NCBI GenBank assembly: GCA_030539115.1
Contig: JAUNSR010000001.1
Location: 163,991-227,990 of the forward strand
Source: Bacteroidales bacterium
GTDB taxonomy: Bacteria > Bacteroidota > Bacteroidia > Bacteroidales > JAUNSR01
Length of the DNA stretch: 64,000 nt
Direction of reading: 5' to 3'
Every line of letters begins with the position of its first letter. The first letter of the stretch is position 1. The position numbers and the translations under genes are program-made. The notes under the pieces are model-generated. The model saw only the letters and a program-made list of their open reading frames with translations, did not search any database and was not told the origin of the DNA. Positions 8,513-17,066 of this stretch are shown piece after piece.

Positions 8513-10327
8513 ATGGAATATACTTTTCTTGACTTTCTAACCCTTATAGGTTCTGTGGGACTTTTCCTTTATGGAATGAAACTAATGAGTGAGGGATTAC
8601 AGAAAGTAGCCGGTGACAAATTAAGGAATATCCTTGCTGTTATGACCAATAACAGATTTATGGGAACTTTAACCGGTATCTTCGTAACTGCTCTTGTTCA
8701 AAGCTCATCAGCTACTACTGTTATGGTGGTCAGCTTTGTAAATGCAGGTCTTTTAAGTCTTTCTCAATCTATGGCTGTGATAATGGGTGCCAATGTAGGC
8801 ACAACCGTTACTGCATGGATAATAGCTTTATTTGGCTTTAAGGTAAATATTTCTTTATTTGTTCTTCCAATCATTGCTCTTTCACTGCCATTCTTCACTT
8901 CATATTCAAACAATAAAAAATCATGGGGAGAATTTCTTATTGGGTTTGCTTTTCTGTTTCTTGGTTTGGAGTATCTGAAAAATTCTGTTCCTGATCTTAA
9001 AGCAAATCCTGAAATATTCAGAGTATTGACAGAATATACCCAAATGGGATTCTTTTCCATACTAATATTCATGGTTATTGGAGCTGTCTTAACGATGGTT
9101 GTTCAGGCTTCAAGCGCAACCCTTGCCATTGCTTTGATTATGTGCAGTAAAGGATGGATATCATTTGATATTGCAGCTGCAATAATATTAGGAGGTAATA
9201 TAGGTACATGTATTACACCTATTATAGCTTCAATTTCAGGGAACGTTTCTGCAAAGAGAGCTGCCATGGGACATTTCCTGTTTAATTTTTTAGGCACACT
9301 ATGGACAATGATTCTGTATTATCCGTTTATAAGAATGATTGTTTGGCTCTCAACAAATTACGGGCCTGGAAATCCTGAGGCTTTGATGGAATTTGTGAAT
9401 ACAGCTGACCCAAATCTTGTAAACTCCTTAAATGAAAACACAATCGATTTGAATGAGAGCGGAAATAGAGAAATAAAAGCATCGTTTGAGCAAATGCAGT
9501 TTTCGGTTTCCTATGCACTTTCCTTGTTTCATACCATCTTCAATATCATAAATCTTATGATTATGATTTGGTTTACCAATGGATATGTTTATTTGGTAAC
9601 AAAACTTATAAAACAGCATAAATCAAATGAAGAAGAGTTCCAACTCAGATATATCTCATCCGGTATGATTGGCTCTGCTGAATTGACTCTTGTTCAAGCC
9701 AAAAAAGAGACACAGGTCTACAGTGAGCGAACAAGGAAAATGTTTGCCATGACAAGAGAACTGTTTACAGAAAAAGAAAATAGTGAGGCATTTAGAAAAA
9801 CTTATGAAAGAATTGAGAAATATGAGAATATAAGTGATAGAATGGAACTTGAAATAGGTAACTATTTAAATCATGTTTCGTCAAACAACATTAGCTCTTC
9901 CGGCGAAATCAAAGTCAGCAATATGTATAAGATTGTTGATGAAATAGAGAGCATTGGCGACAGCTGTTATAATCTTGCAAGAACTATGATAAGAAAGAAT
10001 GAGGCTTTTGCATCTTTCAGCCCGGAAATAGTTGCTAATATTAATAAAATGTTCAACTTAACTCAAGAGGCTTTGGATCACATGAATCATGTGCTTGACA
10101 AAAACGAAATTCTTGAATCGGATTTAAACAAAGCCTATAATAAAGAGGACGAAATTAACAATTTCAGAAATCAATTGAGAAACAGCAACATTGACAGCAT
10201 AAACAATGATTCTTACAATTACCTCTCAGGCATATTCTATATGGATATTATTTCAGAATGTGAAAAAATGGGAGATTATATAATAAATGTCTTAGAGGCT
10301 CTTAAAGAGAAACGAAGCGCTTCTTAA
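8513..10327 (+). CDS. Na/Pi cotransporter family protein with PhoU-like tail
   Basis: Inner-membrane sodium-phosphate symporter of the NptA/YjbB type, 604 residues from the ATG at 8513 (an in-frame TTG lies one codon earlier). The N-terminal half holds the inverted membrane repeats with paired signatures QSSSATT (about 63) and QASSATL (about 198). From about residue 390 a soluble helical region resembling PhoU follows, as in many bacterial homologues. It ends at a strong terminator shared with convergent uvrA. Phosphate uptake or efflux is known for the family; direction and regulation here are not shown. Confidence 0.93.
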   Translation: MEYTFLDFLTLIGSVGLFLYGMKLMSEGLQKVAGDKLRNILAVMTNNRFMGTLTGIFVTALVQSSSATTVMVVSFVNAGLLSLSQSMAVIMGANVGTTVTAWIIALFGFKVNISLFVLPIIALSLPFFTSYSNNKKSWGEFLIGFAFLFLGLEYLKNSVPDLKANPEIFRVLTEYTQMGFFSILIFMVIGAVLTMVVQASSATLAIALIMCSKGWISFDIAAAIILGGNIGTCITPIIASISGNVSAKRAAMGHFLFNFLGTLWTMILYYPFIRMIVWLSTNYGPGNPEALMEFVNTADPNLVNSLNENTIDLNESGNREIKASFEQMQFSVSYALSLFHTIFNIINLMIMIWFTNGYVYLVTKLIKQHKSNEEEFQLRYISSGMIGSAELTLVQAKKETQVYSERTRKMFAMTRELFTEKENSEAFRKTYERIEKYENISDRMELEIGNYLNHVSSNNISSSGEIKVSNMYKIVDEIESIGDSCYNLARTMIRKNEAFASFSPEIVANINKMFNLTQEALDHMNHVLDKNEILESDLNKAYNKEDEINNFRNQLRNSNIDSINNDSYNYLSGIFYMDIISECEKMGDYIINVLEALKEKRSAS

Positions 10328-10340
10328 GGAGCTAATTATA

Positions 10341-10380
10341 AAAATCCGCCAAAAGGTTAGTTAACCTTTTGGCGGATTTT
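10341..10380. terminator. Bidirectional terminator, Na/Pi transporter and uvrA
   Basis: A 19-bp perfect stem, AAAATCCGCCAAAAGGTTA pairing with its complement, folds across a tiny apex at 10360-10361. The outer A/T runs give U-tracts on both strands. It sits 14 bp after the transporter stop codon and about 105 bp past the uvrA stop codon, so it probably closes both convergent genes. Confidence 0.9.
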
Positions 10381-10486
10381 TAATTATTTATCATTAATTA
10401 TTACATCCTAAAACTGCAATAATTAAACATCTATAGCCCTACAATTTTATAAACAAAGAGAGAATAAATGGAATAGACAAAATCCT

Positions 10487-13318
10487 TTATAGTTCACTTT
10501 TAAGAAATTTAGTAGTATATGTTTCTTCTCCTTTGCAAATCTCTTCAGGAGTGCCTTTTGCAAGGATAGCTCCGCCGCCCTCACCGCCTTCAGGTCCCAT
10601 ATCAATGATATAATCTGCACATTTGATTACATCAAGATTATGCTCAATGACAAGGACGGTATTCCCCTTATTAACCAATTTATTTAACACGCCAAGCAAA
10701 ACCCTAATATCCTCAAAATGCAAACCTGTGGTAGGTTCATCCAAAATATAAATTGTCTTGCCTGTATCTTTCTTTGAGAGTTCTGTCGCTAATTTTACTC
10801 TTTGACTTTCTCCTCCTGAAAGAGTTGTTGATGGTTGGCCAAGTTTAATATATCCCAAACCTACATCCTGAAGCACTTTTATTTTATGAAGTATTTGAGG
10901 CACATTTTCAAAAAACTCCACAGCTTGGTTAATTGTCATATCTAAAACATCAGCAATCGATTTACCTTTAAATCTAACCTCAAGAGTTTCCCTGTTGTAA
11001 CGTTTCCCATGACAAACTTCACAAGGGACAAGAACATCAGGAAGAAAATTCATTTCCACTGTCTTATAACCATTTCCAGAGCATGTCTCGCACCTTCCAC
11101 CAGAAACATTAAAGGAAAAACGACCAGGCTTATAACCTCTAATCTTAGCCTCAGGAAGATTTACAAAAAGATTTCTTATATCAGAGAAAACACCTGTATA
11201 AGTTGCTGGATTTGACCTTGGGGTCCTTCCAAGTGGTGATTGATCTACATTAACAACTTTATCTATATTCTCTAAGCCCTCCACAGAATTATACTCTAAT
11301 GGGTCTTGTAGAGATTTATAGAACTTTTGACTAAGTATAGGCTGTAATGTTCCATTAATCAAGCTTGATTTTCCTGAACCAGACACACCGGTAACACACA
11401 AAAGAAGACCCAAAGGAAACTCTACATCAATATTTTTCAGGTTATGACCTTTTGCTCCCTTTATGGTAATATATTTTCCATTACCCTCTCTTCTTTGTTT
11501 TGGAACTTCAATCTTCAAATTGCCATTAAGATAGCCGGCAGTAATAGTGTTGCTTTTTAGCATCTGCTCAGGAGTGCCCTCAAAAACCACCTCTCCACCG
11601 AGACGACCGGCAAAAGGGCCAATATCAACAACATAATCAGCTTCAAGCATCATATCCTTGTCATGCTCAACAACGATGACAGAATTGCCCGAATCACGAA
11701 GCTCTTTAAGAGAATTTATCAACCTGATATTATCTCTTTGATGGAGGCCAATACTCGGTTCATCGAGGATATAAAGCACATTTACTAATTGAGAACCTAT
11801 TTGGGTAGCCAATCTTATTCTTTGGCTTTCTCCGCCTGATAAAGACGATGAACCTCTATTTAGAGAAAGATAATCCAAACCGACATCTAAAAGGAATTTC
11901 ACTCTTGTTCTTATTTCTTTTAATATTTCAGTTGCAATAAAACGCTGTTTAGCAGACATCTTATCCTCCACGGTTTCAAGCCATGAAAAAAGTCTGCTAA
12001 TATCCATATCGCTCACCTGAGCAATATTTTTATTATCTATTTTAAAATGCAAAGCCTCTCTGTTAAGTCTTTGTCCATGACAAACAGGACAAACAATTTT
12101 TTTAGAGAATTGTCCCGCCCATTTTTGAGCTGTTGCAGAAGCTTCACTTTGAGCCTGCATTTCAATATACTTTACAAGTCCTTCGAAAGAAAGGACCATA
12201 GAAGAGCCACCTAATAGAGTATTTTTGACATTTAACGGTTCATCGGTGCCATTCATAATCTCATCAATAGCTTCTTCGGGAATATCCTTAATAGGAGTTT
12301 TCAGATTAACACCAAATTTCTCAAGAATAGCTTCAATTTCCCAAAAAATCATTCCATTCTTATACTTACCAAGAGGTATAATACCCCCTTGATAGATAGA
12401 AAGACTTGAATCAGGAATAACTTTTTCTCTGTCTATAACATTTATAGAACCGATGCCTTTACAATTAGGACATGCACCTTGAGGAGAATTGAAAGAAAAA
12501 TTGTGAGGAGCAGGCTCTGGGTATGAGATACCACTGACAGGATCCATTAGTTGACTTGAATAATGCCTAACTTCATTAGTCTCGGCATCAAGAATCATAA
12601 GAAGCCCATCGCCCTGCCTCATTGCCAAGCGAACGCTTTCCTTTAATCTTTTTTCGTCACGGGAAGTAACGACCATTTTATCAACAACGAGCTCAATAGA
12701 ATGATTTTTATACCTATCAAGTTTCATACCATGGAGAATTTCCTTTAATTCGCCATCCACTCTGACATTTAAATAACCTTTTTTTCTGAGCTGTTCGAAA
12801 AGGTCTTTATAATGACCTTTTCTGTTTCTAACAAGAGGAGCCAATAAATAGGTCCTTTTCCCCTCATAACGTTCAAGAATAAGATTAAGGATTTGTTCTT
12901 CTGTAAATTTTACCATTTTCTCACCTGAGATGTAAGAAAAGGCCTCTCCTGCCCGGGCAAAAAGAAGACGCAAGTAGTCATAAACTTCAGTAGTTGTTCC
13001 AACGGTTGAACGTGGGTTCTTATTGGTAGTTTTTTGCTCAATAGAAATAACAGGGCTTAGACCTGTTATTTTATCAACATCGGGGCGCTCCAAATTGCCA
13101 AGGAAATTTCTTGCATAGGATGAAAAAGTCTCAATATATCTTCTTTGCCCCTCTGCAAAAATTGTATCAAAAGCTAAAGAGGACTTTCCACTTCCACTTA
13201 ACCCTGTGATAATAGTAAAACTATTCCTTGGTATTTCTACATCAATATTTTTTAAATTGTGAACTCTTGCTCCGAGCACACAAATTTTATCATTTTCGTT
13301 TAACAACTTTTCATTCAT
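10487..13318 (-). CDS. uvrA: Excinuclease ABC subunit A
   Basis: DNA-damage recognition ATPase of nucleotide excision repair, 943 residues as expected. Two ABC modules are visible: the N-terminal P-loop GLSGSGKSS (39-47) and a second GVSGSGKSS in the C-terminal half, each with an LSGGESQRI/V signature and an ILDEPS/T Walker B. Zinc-finger Cys pairs occur as CPNCKG...CPVCHG and CETCSG...CEVCHG. The start codon overlaps the stop of the upstream transglycosylase gene by one base (TAATG), so translation is probably coupled. uvrB lies about 8.6 kb away in a separate unit. Confidence 0.98.
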   Translation of the reverse strand: MNEKLLNENDKICVLGARVHNLKNIDVEIPRNSFTIITGLSGSGKSSLAFDTIFAEGQRRYIETFSSYARNFLGNLERPDVDKITGLSPVISIEQKTTNKNPRSTVGTTTEVYDYLRLLFARAGEAFSYISGEKMVKFTEEQILNLILERYEGKRTYLLAPLVRNRKGHYKDLFEQLRKKGYLNVRVDGELKEILHGMKLDRYKNHSIELVVDKMVVTSRDEKRLKESVRLAMRQGDGLLMILDAETNEVRHYSSQLMDPVSGISYPEPAPHNFSFNSPQGACPNCKGIGSINVIDREKVIPDSSLSIYQGGIIPLGKYKNGMIFWEIEAILEKFGVNLKTPIKDIPEEAIDEIMNGTDEPLNVKNTLLGGSSMVLSFEGLVKYIEMQAQSEASATAQKWAGQFSKKIVCPVCHGQRLNREALHFKIDNKNIAQVSDMDISRLFSWLETVEDKMSAKQRFIATEILKEIRTRVKFLLDVGLDYLSLNRGSSSLSGGESQRIRLATQIGSQLVNVLYILDEPSIGLHQRDNIRLINSLKELRDSGNSVIVVEHDKDMMLEADYVVDIGPFAGRLGGEVVFEGTPEQMLKSNTITAGYLNGNLKIEVPKQRREGNGKYITIKGAKGHNLKNIDVEFPLGLLLCVTGVSGSGKSSLINGTLQPILSQKFYKSLQDPLEYNSVEGLENIDKVVNVDQSPLGRTPRSNPATYTGVFSDIRNLFVNLPEAKIRGYKPGRFSFNVSGGRCETCSGNGYKTVEMNFLPDVLVPCEVCHGKRYNRETLEVRFKGKSIADVLDMTINQAVEFFENVPQILHKIKVLQDVGLGYIKLGQPSTTLSGGESQRVKLATELSKKDTGKTIYILDEPTTGLHFEDIRVLLGVLNKLVNKGNTVLVIEHNLDVIKCADYIIDMGPEGGEGGGAILAKGTPEEICKGEETYTTKFLKSEL

Positions 13319-14289
13319 TATTCAACCACCCAATTTTTGTCATACACTTCAACACTTTTTCCATCATAATACATCTCCTTTTCAATAGGAATCTGTAATA
13401 TATAAGTTCTATTTGTTTTGTTCTGAAGATATCTATCTCTGAGCCATGAGTTAAACTCCTTTAGCTGAGAATATGTAATATTTTGAGATTTAGCATATGC
13501 GGCCAAATCTTCTATTTCTTCATTAATTGTAACAGACTTGGTTTTAATTGGTTTGTACAATTGATTACTTTTCAGCACAAAACCATATTTATATGGATTG
13601 GACATTATCTCTTTAAGAGCCATCATTCTAAAAGGATACCTTAAGGTTTCCTCAGTAAGCCATAAATCAAAAACATCATCAGCTTGTTGCTTAACTAATT
13701 CAGTTGAAATCCTACTCTGACCGGCATTATAAGATGCAGCAACAGCCATCCAGCTTCCATATTTTTGATAAGCTTTTTTTAGATATTTACAAGCAGCTCT
13801 TGTTGATTTTTCAATATTAAATCGTTCATCAACATTTGCATTAACTTCAAGACCATATTCTTTTCCAGTGGAGGAAAGCATTTGCCAAAAGCCGGAAGCA
13901 TTGGCAGGAGAAACAGCTCTTGGATTTAGAGAACTTTCTATTGCAGCTAAATAAATAAAATCTGTAGGTACACCCTCATCTTCCAATATAGGTTCAATTA
14001 TAGGGAAATATCTATTAGCCCGCTTAATAATCAATAGAGTCAAATTGTGGGTATAGCAGAAGCTTGTCAATTCCCTATCGAATCGTTCATACATATCAAA
14101 GCGTCTTAAGTCAACAGACTCTCCTGCAATATTAAATTTTGGCTGAAAATCAGGAACGATAGTGAAAGTAGTTACTAAGGGTTTCTCATCCTTATTTTTT
14201 TGAGGATTGGATGCACCAAGTGTAATTAATAAAGCTGAAAAACATACTAAAGAAAATAAGGCAGAAAGCAAATATCTATATATTTTCAT
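13318..14289 (-). CDS. Lytic transglycosylase, SLT domain (MltD-like)
   Basis: Periplasmic peptidoglycan lytic transglycosylase, 323 residues from the ATG at 14289; a TTG six codons upstream is less likely. A signal peptide covers about 1-27. The SLT domain (about 95-230) carries the catalytic Glu118 in AAIESSLNP, then ASGFWQM and ASYNAGQSRI. The C-terminal part (about 255-310) looks like a degenerate LysM region ending YILQIPIEK. It overlaps uvrA by one base, a chance pairing of cell-wall and repair genes as far as can be seen. A -7 box at 14410-14417 suggests its own promoter. Confidence 0.92.
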   Translation of the reverse strand: MKIYRYLLSALFSLVCFSALLITLGASNPQKNKDEKPLVTTFTIVPDFQPKFNIAGESVDLRRFDMYERFDRELTSFCYTHNLTLLIIKRANRYFPIIEPILEDEGVPTDFIYLAAIESSLNPRAVSPANASGFWQMLSSTGKEYGLEVNANVDERFNIEKSTRAACKYLKKAYQKYGSWMAVAASYNAGQSRISTELVKQQADDVFDLWLTEETLRYPFRMMALKEIMSNPYKYGFVLKSNQLYKPIKTKSVTINEEIEDLAAYAKSQNITYSQLKEFNSWLRDRYLQNKTNRTYILQIPIEKEMYYDGKSVEVYDKNWVVE

Positions 14290-14409
14290 AAAAATAATTC
14301 TAAACAAAAAAACACACTCTATGATAGCTTAACTATCGGGGCAAAACATATAAGTAATAATTAAAATTTAAGGAGTATCCTTAATTATTACTTTAAAATA
14401 CAATTATTA

Positions 14410-14417
14410 CAAAGATA
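14410..14417 (-). promoter_or_regulatory. -7 box for transglycosylase-uvrA unit
   Basis: TATCTTTG on the minus strand, 120 bp upstream of the transglycosylase ATG and inside the spacer after the preceding gene. It fits the Bacteroidota -7 consensus; no clear -33 element. Confidence 0.45.
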
Positions 14418-14473
14418 CACTCTAATTCATTTTTTTAGACGACATCTTTAAAATAGAAAACGAATAAATACGA

Positions 14474-15790
14474 TTAATTAACTTTTTTGGTCCTAAGTAA
14501 GTTGATATCTCCCTTAAGGTTATATTTTTTACCTCCGCTGCCTTCAGCCTTAATAATATAATAATAAGCTCCTGTAGGCATAAGCTTACCTTTATATGTT
14601 CCATCCCATCCTTCATTCGGATCTTTCCAATGAAATAATTCGTTTCCCCATCTATTATAAACCCAGGCTTCAAATTTTATAATCGATCTATAGGCAACTT
14701 TAAAAATAAGATTATTCTCTGTGTCAGAACCGGGAGTAAAAACATTGGGAACTTTAAGGCTGGATTCTGAAACATCAATAGTAAATGATTCTACTACCTT
14801 TTCACAACTATTCATTGAATTACTAATAACAAACCTGACATATTTAAGACCCTCATCAGTAAATGAATAATTTAAATTTGAATCAGTAAATGTATATTCA
14901 ATATTTTCAAAATCTTTATCATTTGATATCTCCCAAGCATAATATGTAGTAACAGGTTCATTAAAAAAGCCTGAAAAATCTATTTCTACCGGAGCTGAAC
15001 CGCCAAACTCTGAAGTTTCTGAGCTGATTTGATTGTCACTTTCATTAACAGTCTGTTCAGCAAAAGCCATTCCTTCTATGTTTACAGCATTATAAACCTC
15101 AGTTTCCACACTTTGTAGAATATCCCAATATTTTAGAAATTGATCTCCACTGACTTTGAAAGAGGTATTGCACAAAGGAGCATCAACTGTAATCTCTTTT
15201 GCATCATTATATGATTCGCTAATGGCTTTTGTCTGAAAAGATAATGATTCATTATTCCATTCTAATGTAGTCCAATCAACAATTAATTCTCTTTTAATGC
15301 TTTTAACAGCACCTGTTACTGTAACATAGTTTAAATTTTCTGACGACCTATCAAGAATTATCCTTACAAACTCACAATCAGAGCTTTCATTATCTACTAT
15401 TATAGAATTTAAACTAAAATTTTTAGGATTATAGTTTGTTATCCAAACTGCTCCAAGATTTCTCTCTCCTGACTTTATATAATATCCATAATCAGCAATT
15501 GGATTTATAATTTCAATTCCATCGGATAACAAATTATATTCTATTTTTTCAGAATTAGATATACTATTTGTAAAACGAAAAACAGAAATATCATCCAATT
15601 GAGAAGTAATAAATTTCAAATAGAATGATTCTTCAGCATAAACTACATAAACATCATCAAGACCTGAAATCGCATCAACTTCTATTTCAAAAGGAGATTT
15701 TGAATTGGAAGAACATACCCAATCAGCTTTAATTGATTGCGAAAGAGATATTAAGAAAATAAAAATTATGGTTAATAGTTTATACATCAT
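14474..15790 (-). CDS. Secreted protein with T9SS type B sorting domain
   Basis: Secreted or surface protein of 438 residues whose function I do not recognise. It starts at an ATG-ATG pair (15790 or 15787) and has a signal peptide ending about SIKADW. The C-terminal ~90 residues (347-438) are a gliding-motility/T9SS type B sorting domain: VPNVFTPGSD, a central YNRWGNELF and GWDGTYKGKLMPTGAYYY. The middle is beta-rich, with a PKD/Ig-like stretch about 260-340. It is probably exported through the outer membrane by T9SS, so the genome should encode that machinery. It lies between a HAD phosphatase and a lytic transglycosylase on the same strand. Confidence 0.88.
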   Translation of the reverse strand: MMYKLLTIIFIFLISLSQSIKADWVCSSNSKSPFEIEVDAISGLDDVYVVYAEESFYLKFITSQLDDISVFRFTNSISNSEKIEYNLLSDGIEIINPIADYGYYIKSGERNLGAVWITNYNPKNFSLNSIIVDNESSDCEFVRIILDRSSENLNYVTVTGAVKSIKRELIVDWTTLEWNNESLSFQTKAISESYNDAKEITVDAPLCNTSFKVSGDQFLKYWDILQSVETEVYNAVNIEGMAFAEQTVNESDNQISSETSEFGGSAPVEIDFSGFFNEPVTTYYAWEISNDKDFENIEYTFTDSNLNYSFTDEGLKYVRFVISNSMNSCEKVVESFTIDVSESSLKVPNVFTPGSDTENNLIFKVAYRSIIKFEAWVYNRWGNELFHWKDPNEGWDGTYKGKLMPTGAYYYIIKAEGSGGKKYNLKGDINLLRTKKVN

Positions 15791-15809
15791 TTAATATTAA
15801 GACTAATTG

Positions 15810-15817
15810 CAAAGTTA
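15810..15817 (-). promoter_or_regulatory. -7 box for T9SS-sorted protein gene
   Basis: TAACTTTG on the minus strand, 20 bp upstream of the ATG at 15790; it matches TAnnTTTG. It lies in the short gap after the HAD gene stop codon, so the gene can be transcribed on its own. Confidence 0.45.
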
Positions 15818-15835
15818 GTTTAATTAAAGCATCTA

Positions 15836-16483
15836 TTACTTGTTTAAGATAAGTATATCCAATCTCTCTTTAAGATCTTTCAAGTTTAAGATTACATTTC
15901 CTGGATTTTCTTTTTTTAAGTTATCAATATCAGCACTATTTGCCCATGCAGCTGAAAGACAACAGACATCAGCCTCTCTACAAGAAATAACATCCGAAAC
16001 AGTATCTCCTATATAAATCATTTGATTTGATTTAATATTAAACTTCTTAGTAAGATCAATTAAGGACTCCGTTTTTATATTTTTTTCTGGACATCCTGTT
16101 TCAATTGAATCAAAACAATCATTAAGACCAAAAATTTCTAAAGACACTTTACAAAATGGAGAGCCTTTACCGGTCACAAGAGCTACAAGTAAATTTCTCT
16201 CTTTTAATTCAGCTATTAATTGTTTTATACCATCAAAAGGCTTAGGACAGAGACCGTGAAATTGAGTATAATATTTTAAAAAATCATTATATGGAGCCTG
16301 CCAATTATCCTTAACGAGCATCTTAACCATTCCCTCCTCATTAACACCAAAGGTTTTCTTTACATCATCAACTGAAAGTGGGTGATTAAGATATGGATTT
16401 AAAGCTTTTTGAAAAGATGTTATACAAAGAGGTAAAGTATCGGCAAGAGTGCCGTCAAGATCGAAAGCTACAAGTTCTATCAT
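15836..16483 (-). CDS. HAD-superfamily phosphatase (Gph-like)
   Basis: Cytoplasmic haloacid dehalogenase-type hydrolase of 215 residues. Motif I is Asp8-Leu-Asp10-Gly-Thr, motif II Thr104-Gly105 (ALVTGKG), motif III Lys137 and motif IV Gly159-Asp160...Asp164 (YIGDTVSDV). A helical cap sits between motifs I and II (about 17-85). This is the phosphoglycolate phosphatase/PGMB-like subfamily, but substrate specificity cannot be read from sequence. Upstream is a 580-bp spacer containing an orphan copy of the promoter module discussed under findings. Confidence 0.88.
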   Translation of the reverse strand: MIELVAFDLDGTLADTLPLCITSFQKALNPYLNHPLSVDDVKKTFGVNEEGMVKMLVKDNWQAPYNDFLKYYTQFHGLCPKPFDGIKQLIAELKERNLLVALVTGKGSPFCKVSLEIFGLNDCFDSIETGCPEKNIKTESLIDLTKKFNIKSNQMIYIGDTVSDVISCREADVCCLSAAWANSADIDNLKKENPGNVILNLKDLKERLDILILNK

Positions 16484-17066
16484 TATTTTTCTTTTTAATT
16501 ATATTCTAAATATTTTATTATATAAGCAAACACTCATTGCAAGCAATAAATATATTTTCCGAAATATATTATTGAATAATAATTGAGATTGCTCATCTAT
16601 TTTAAACGGCTCTTTAATTAAAAATATTATTTAATTGATAAAATAAATAGTTTGCAAAATTTTAAAAAATGTTTTTATAATTATATCCAAAAAACATTAC
16701 AATGGAAATCATTTGCTTAATTTTCTATTTATCAAATATATAAACTTACACATCTGAATAGATAATTCTAATTGGAGATATGTATTTTAAATAAAGGATA
16801 TATCTAAATAAGGTGGAGGAAAGCAAAATTAGCTATCTTTGTAAAAGAGAGATTTTCTTTTAAAAGTTTATTTATTCAAGCTATTAATTTTCATTTGTAA
16901 ATATCTTATTTTTAACACTAAGGTACAAATGCGTCATTTTTCAGCTTTTGACAGGTATCTCATTTTAGAGTGAGTTATGGAAGTTCTATTATATGGCTTT
17001 TATTGGCAATTTATAAGAAACATTTTTCAAAAAGAAAAATTATATTTTTAAGTAACAGAAATTTTT
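16484..17066. other. Divergent spacer HAD / LysM gene
   Basis: AT-rich spacer between two divergent genes. It carries a perfect -7 box TATCTTTG at 16834-16841 on the plus strand and the orphan copy of a conserved promoter module at 16892-16980, which reads on the minus strand. No gene is supported here: the ATG of the orphan module opens only an 8-codon frame (MKINSLNK and stop). Confidence 0.6.
16892..16980 (-). promoter_or_regulatory. Conserved promoter module, orphan copy A
   Basis: Read on the minus strand it contains CCATAACTCAC, ATGAGATACC, then CATTTGTACCTTAG and a final ACAAATGAAAA. The same elements with nearly the same spacing occur directly before two genes of the SusC/D locus (36003-36104 and 36846-36940). 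Here the terminal ATG leads only to an 8-codon frame. It may be the scar of a lost gene, or may serve the HAD gene 400 bp further on. Confidence 0.65.
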
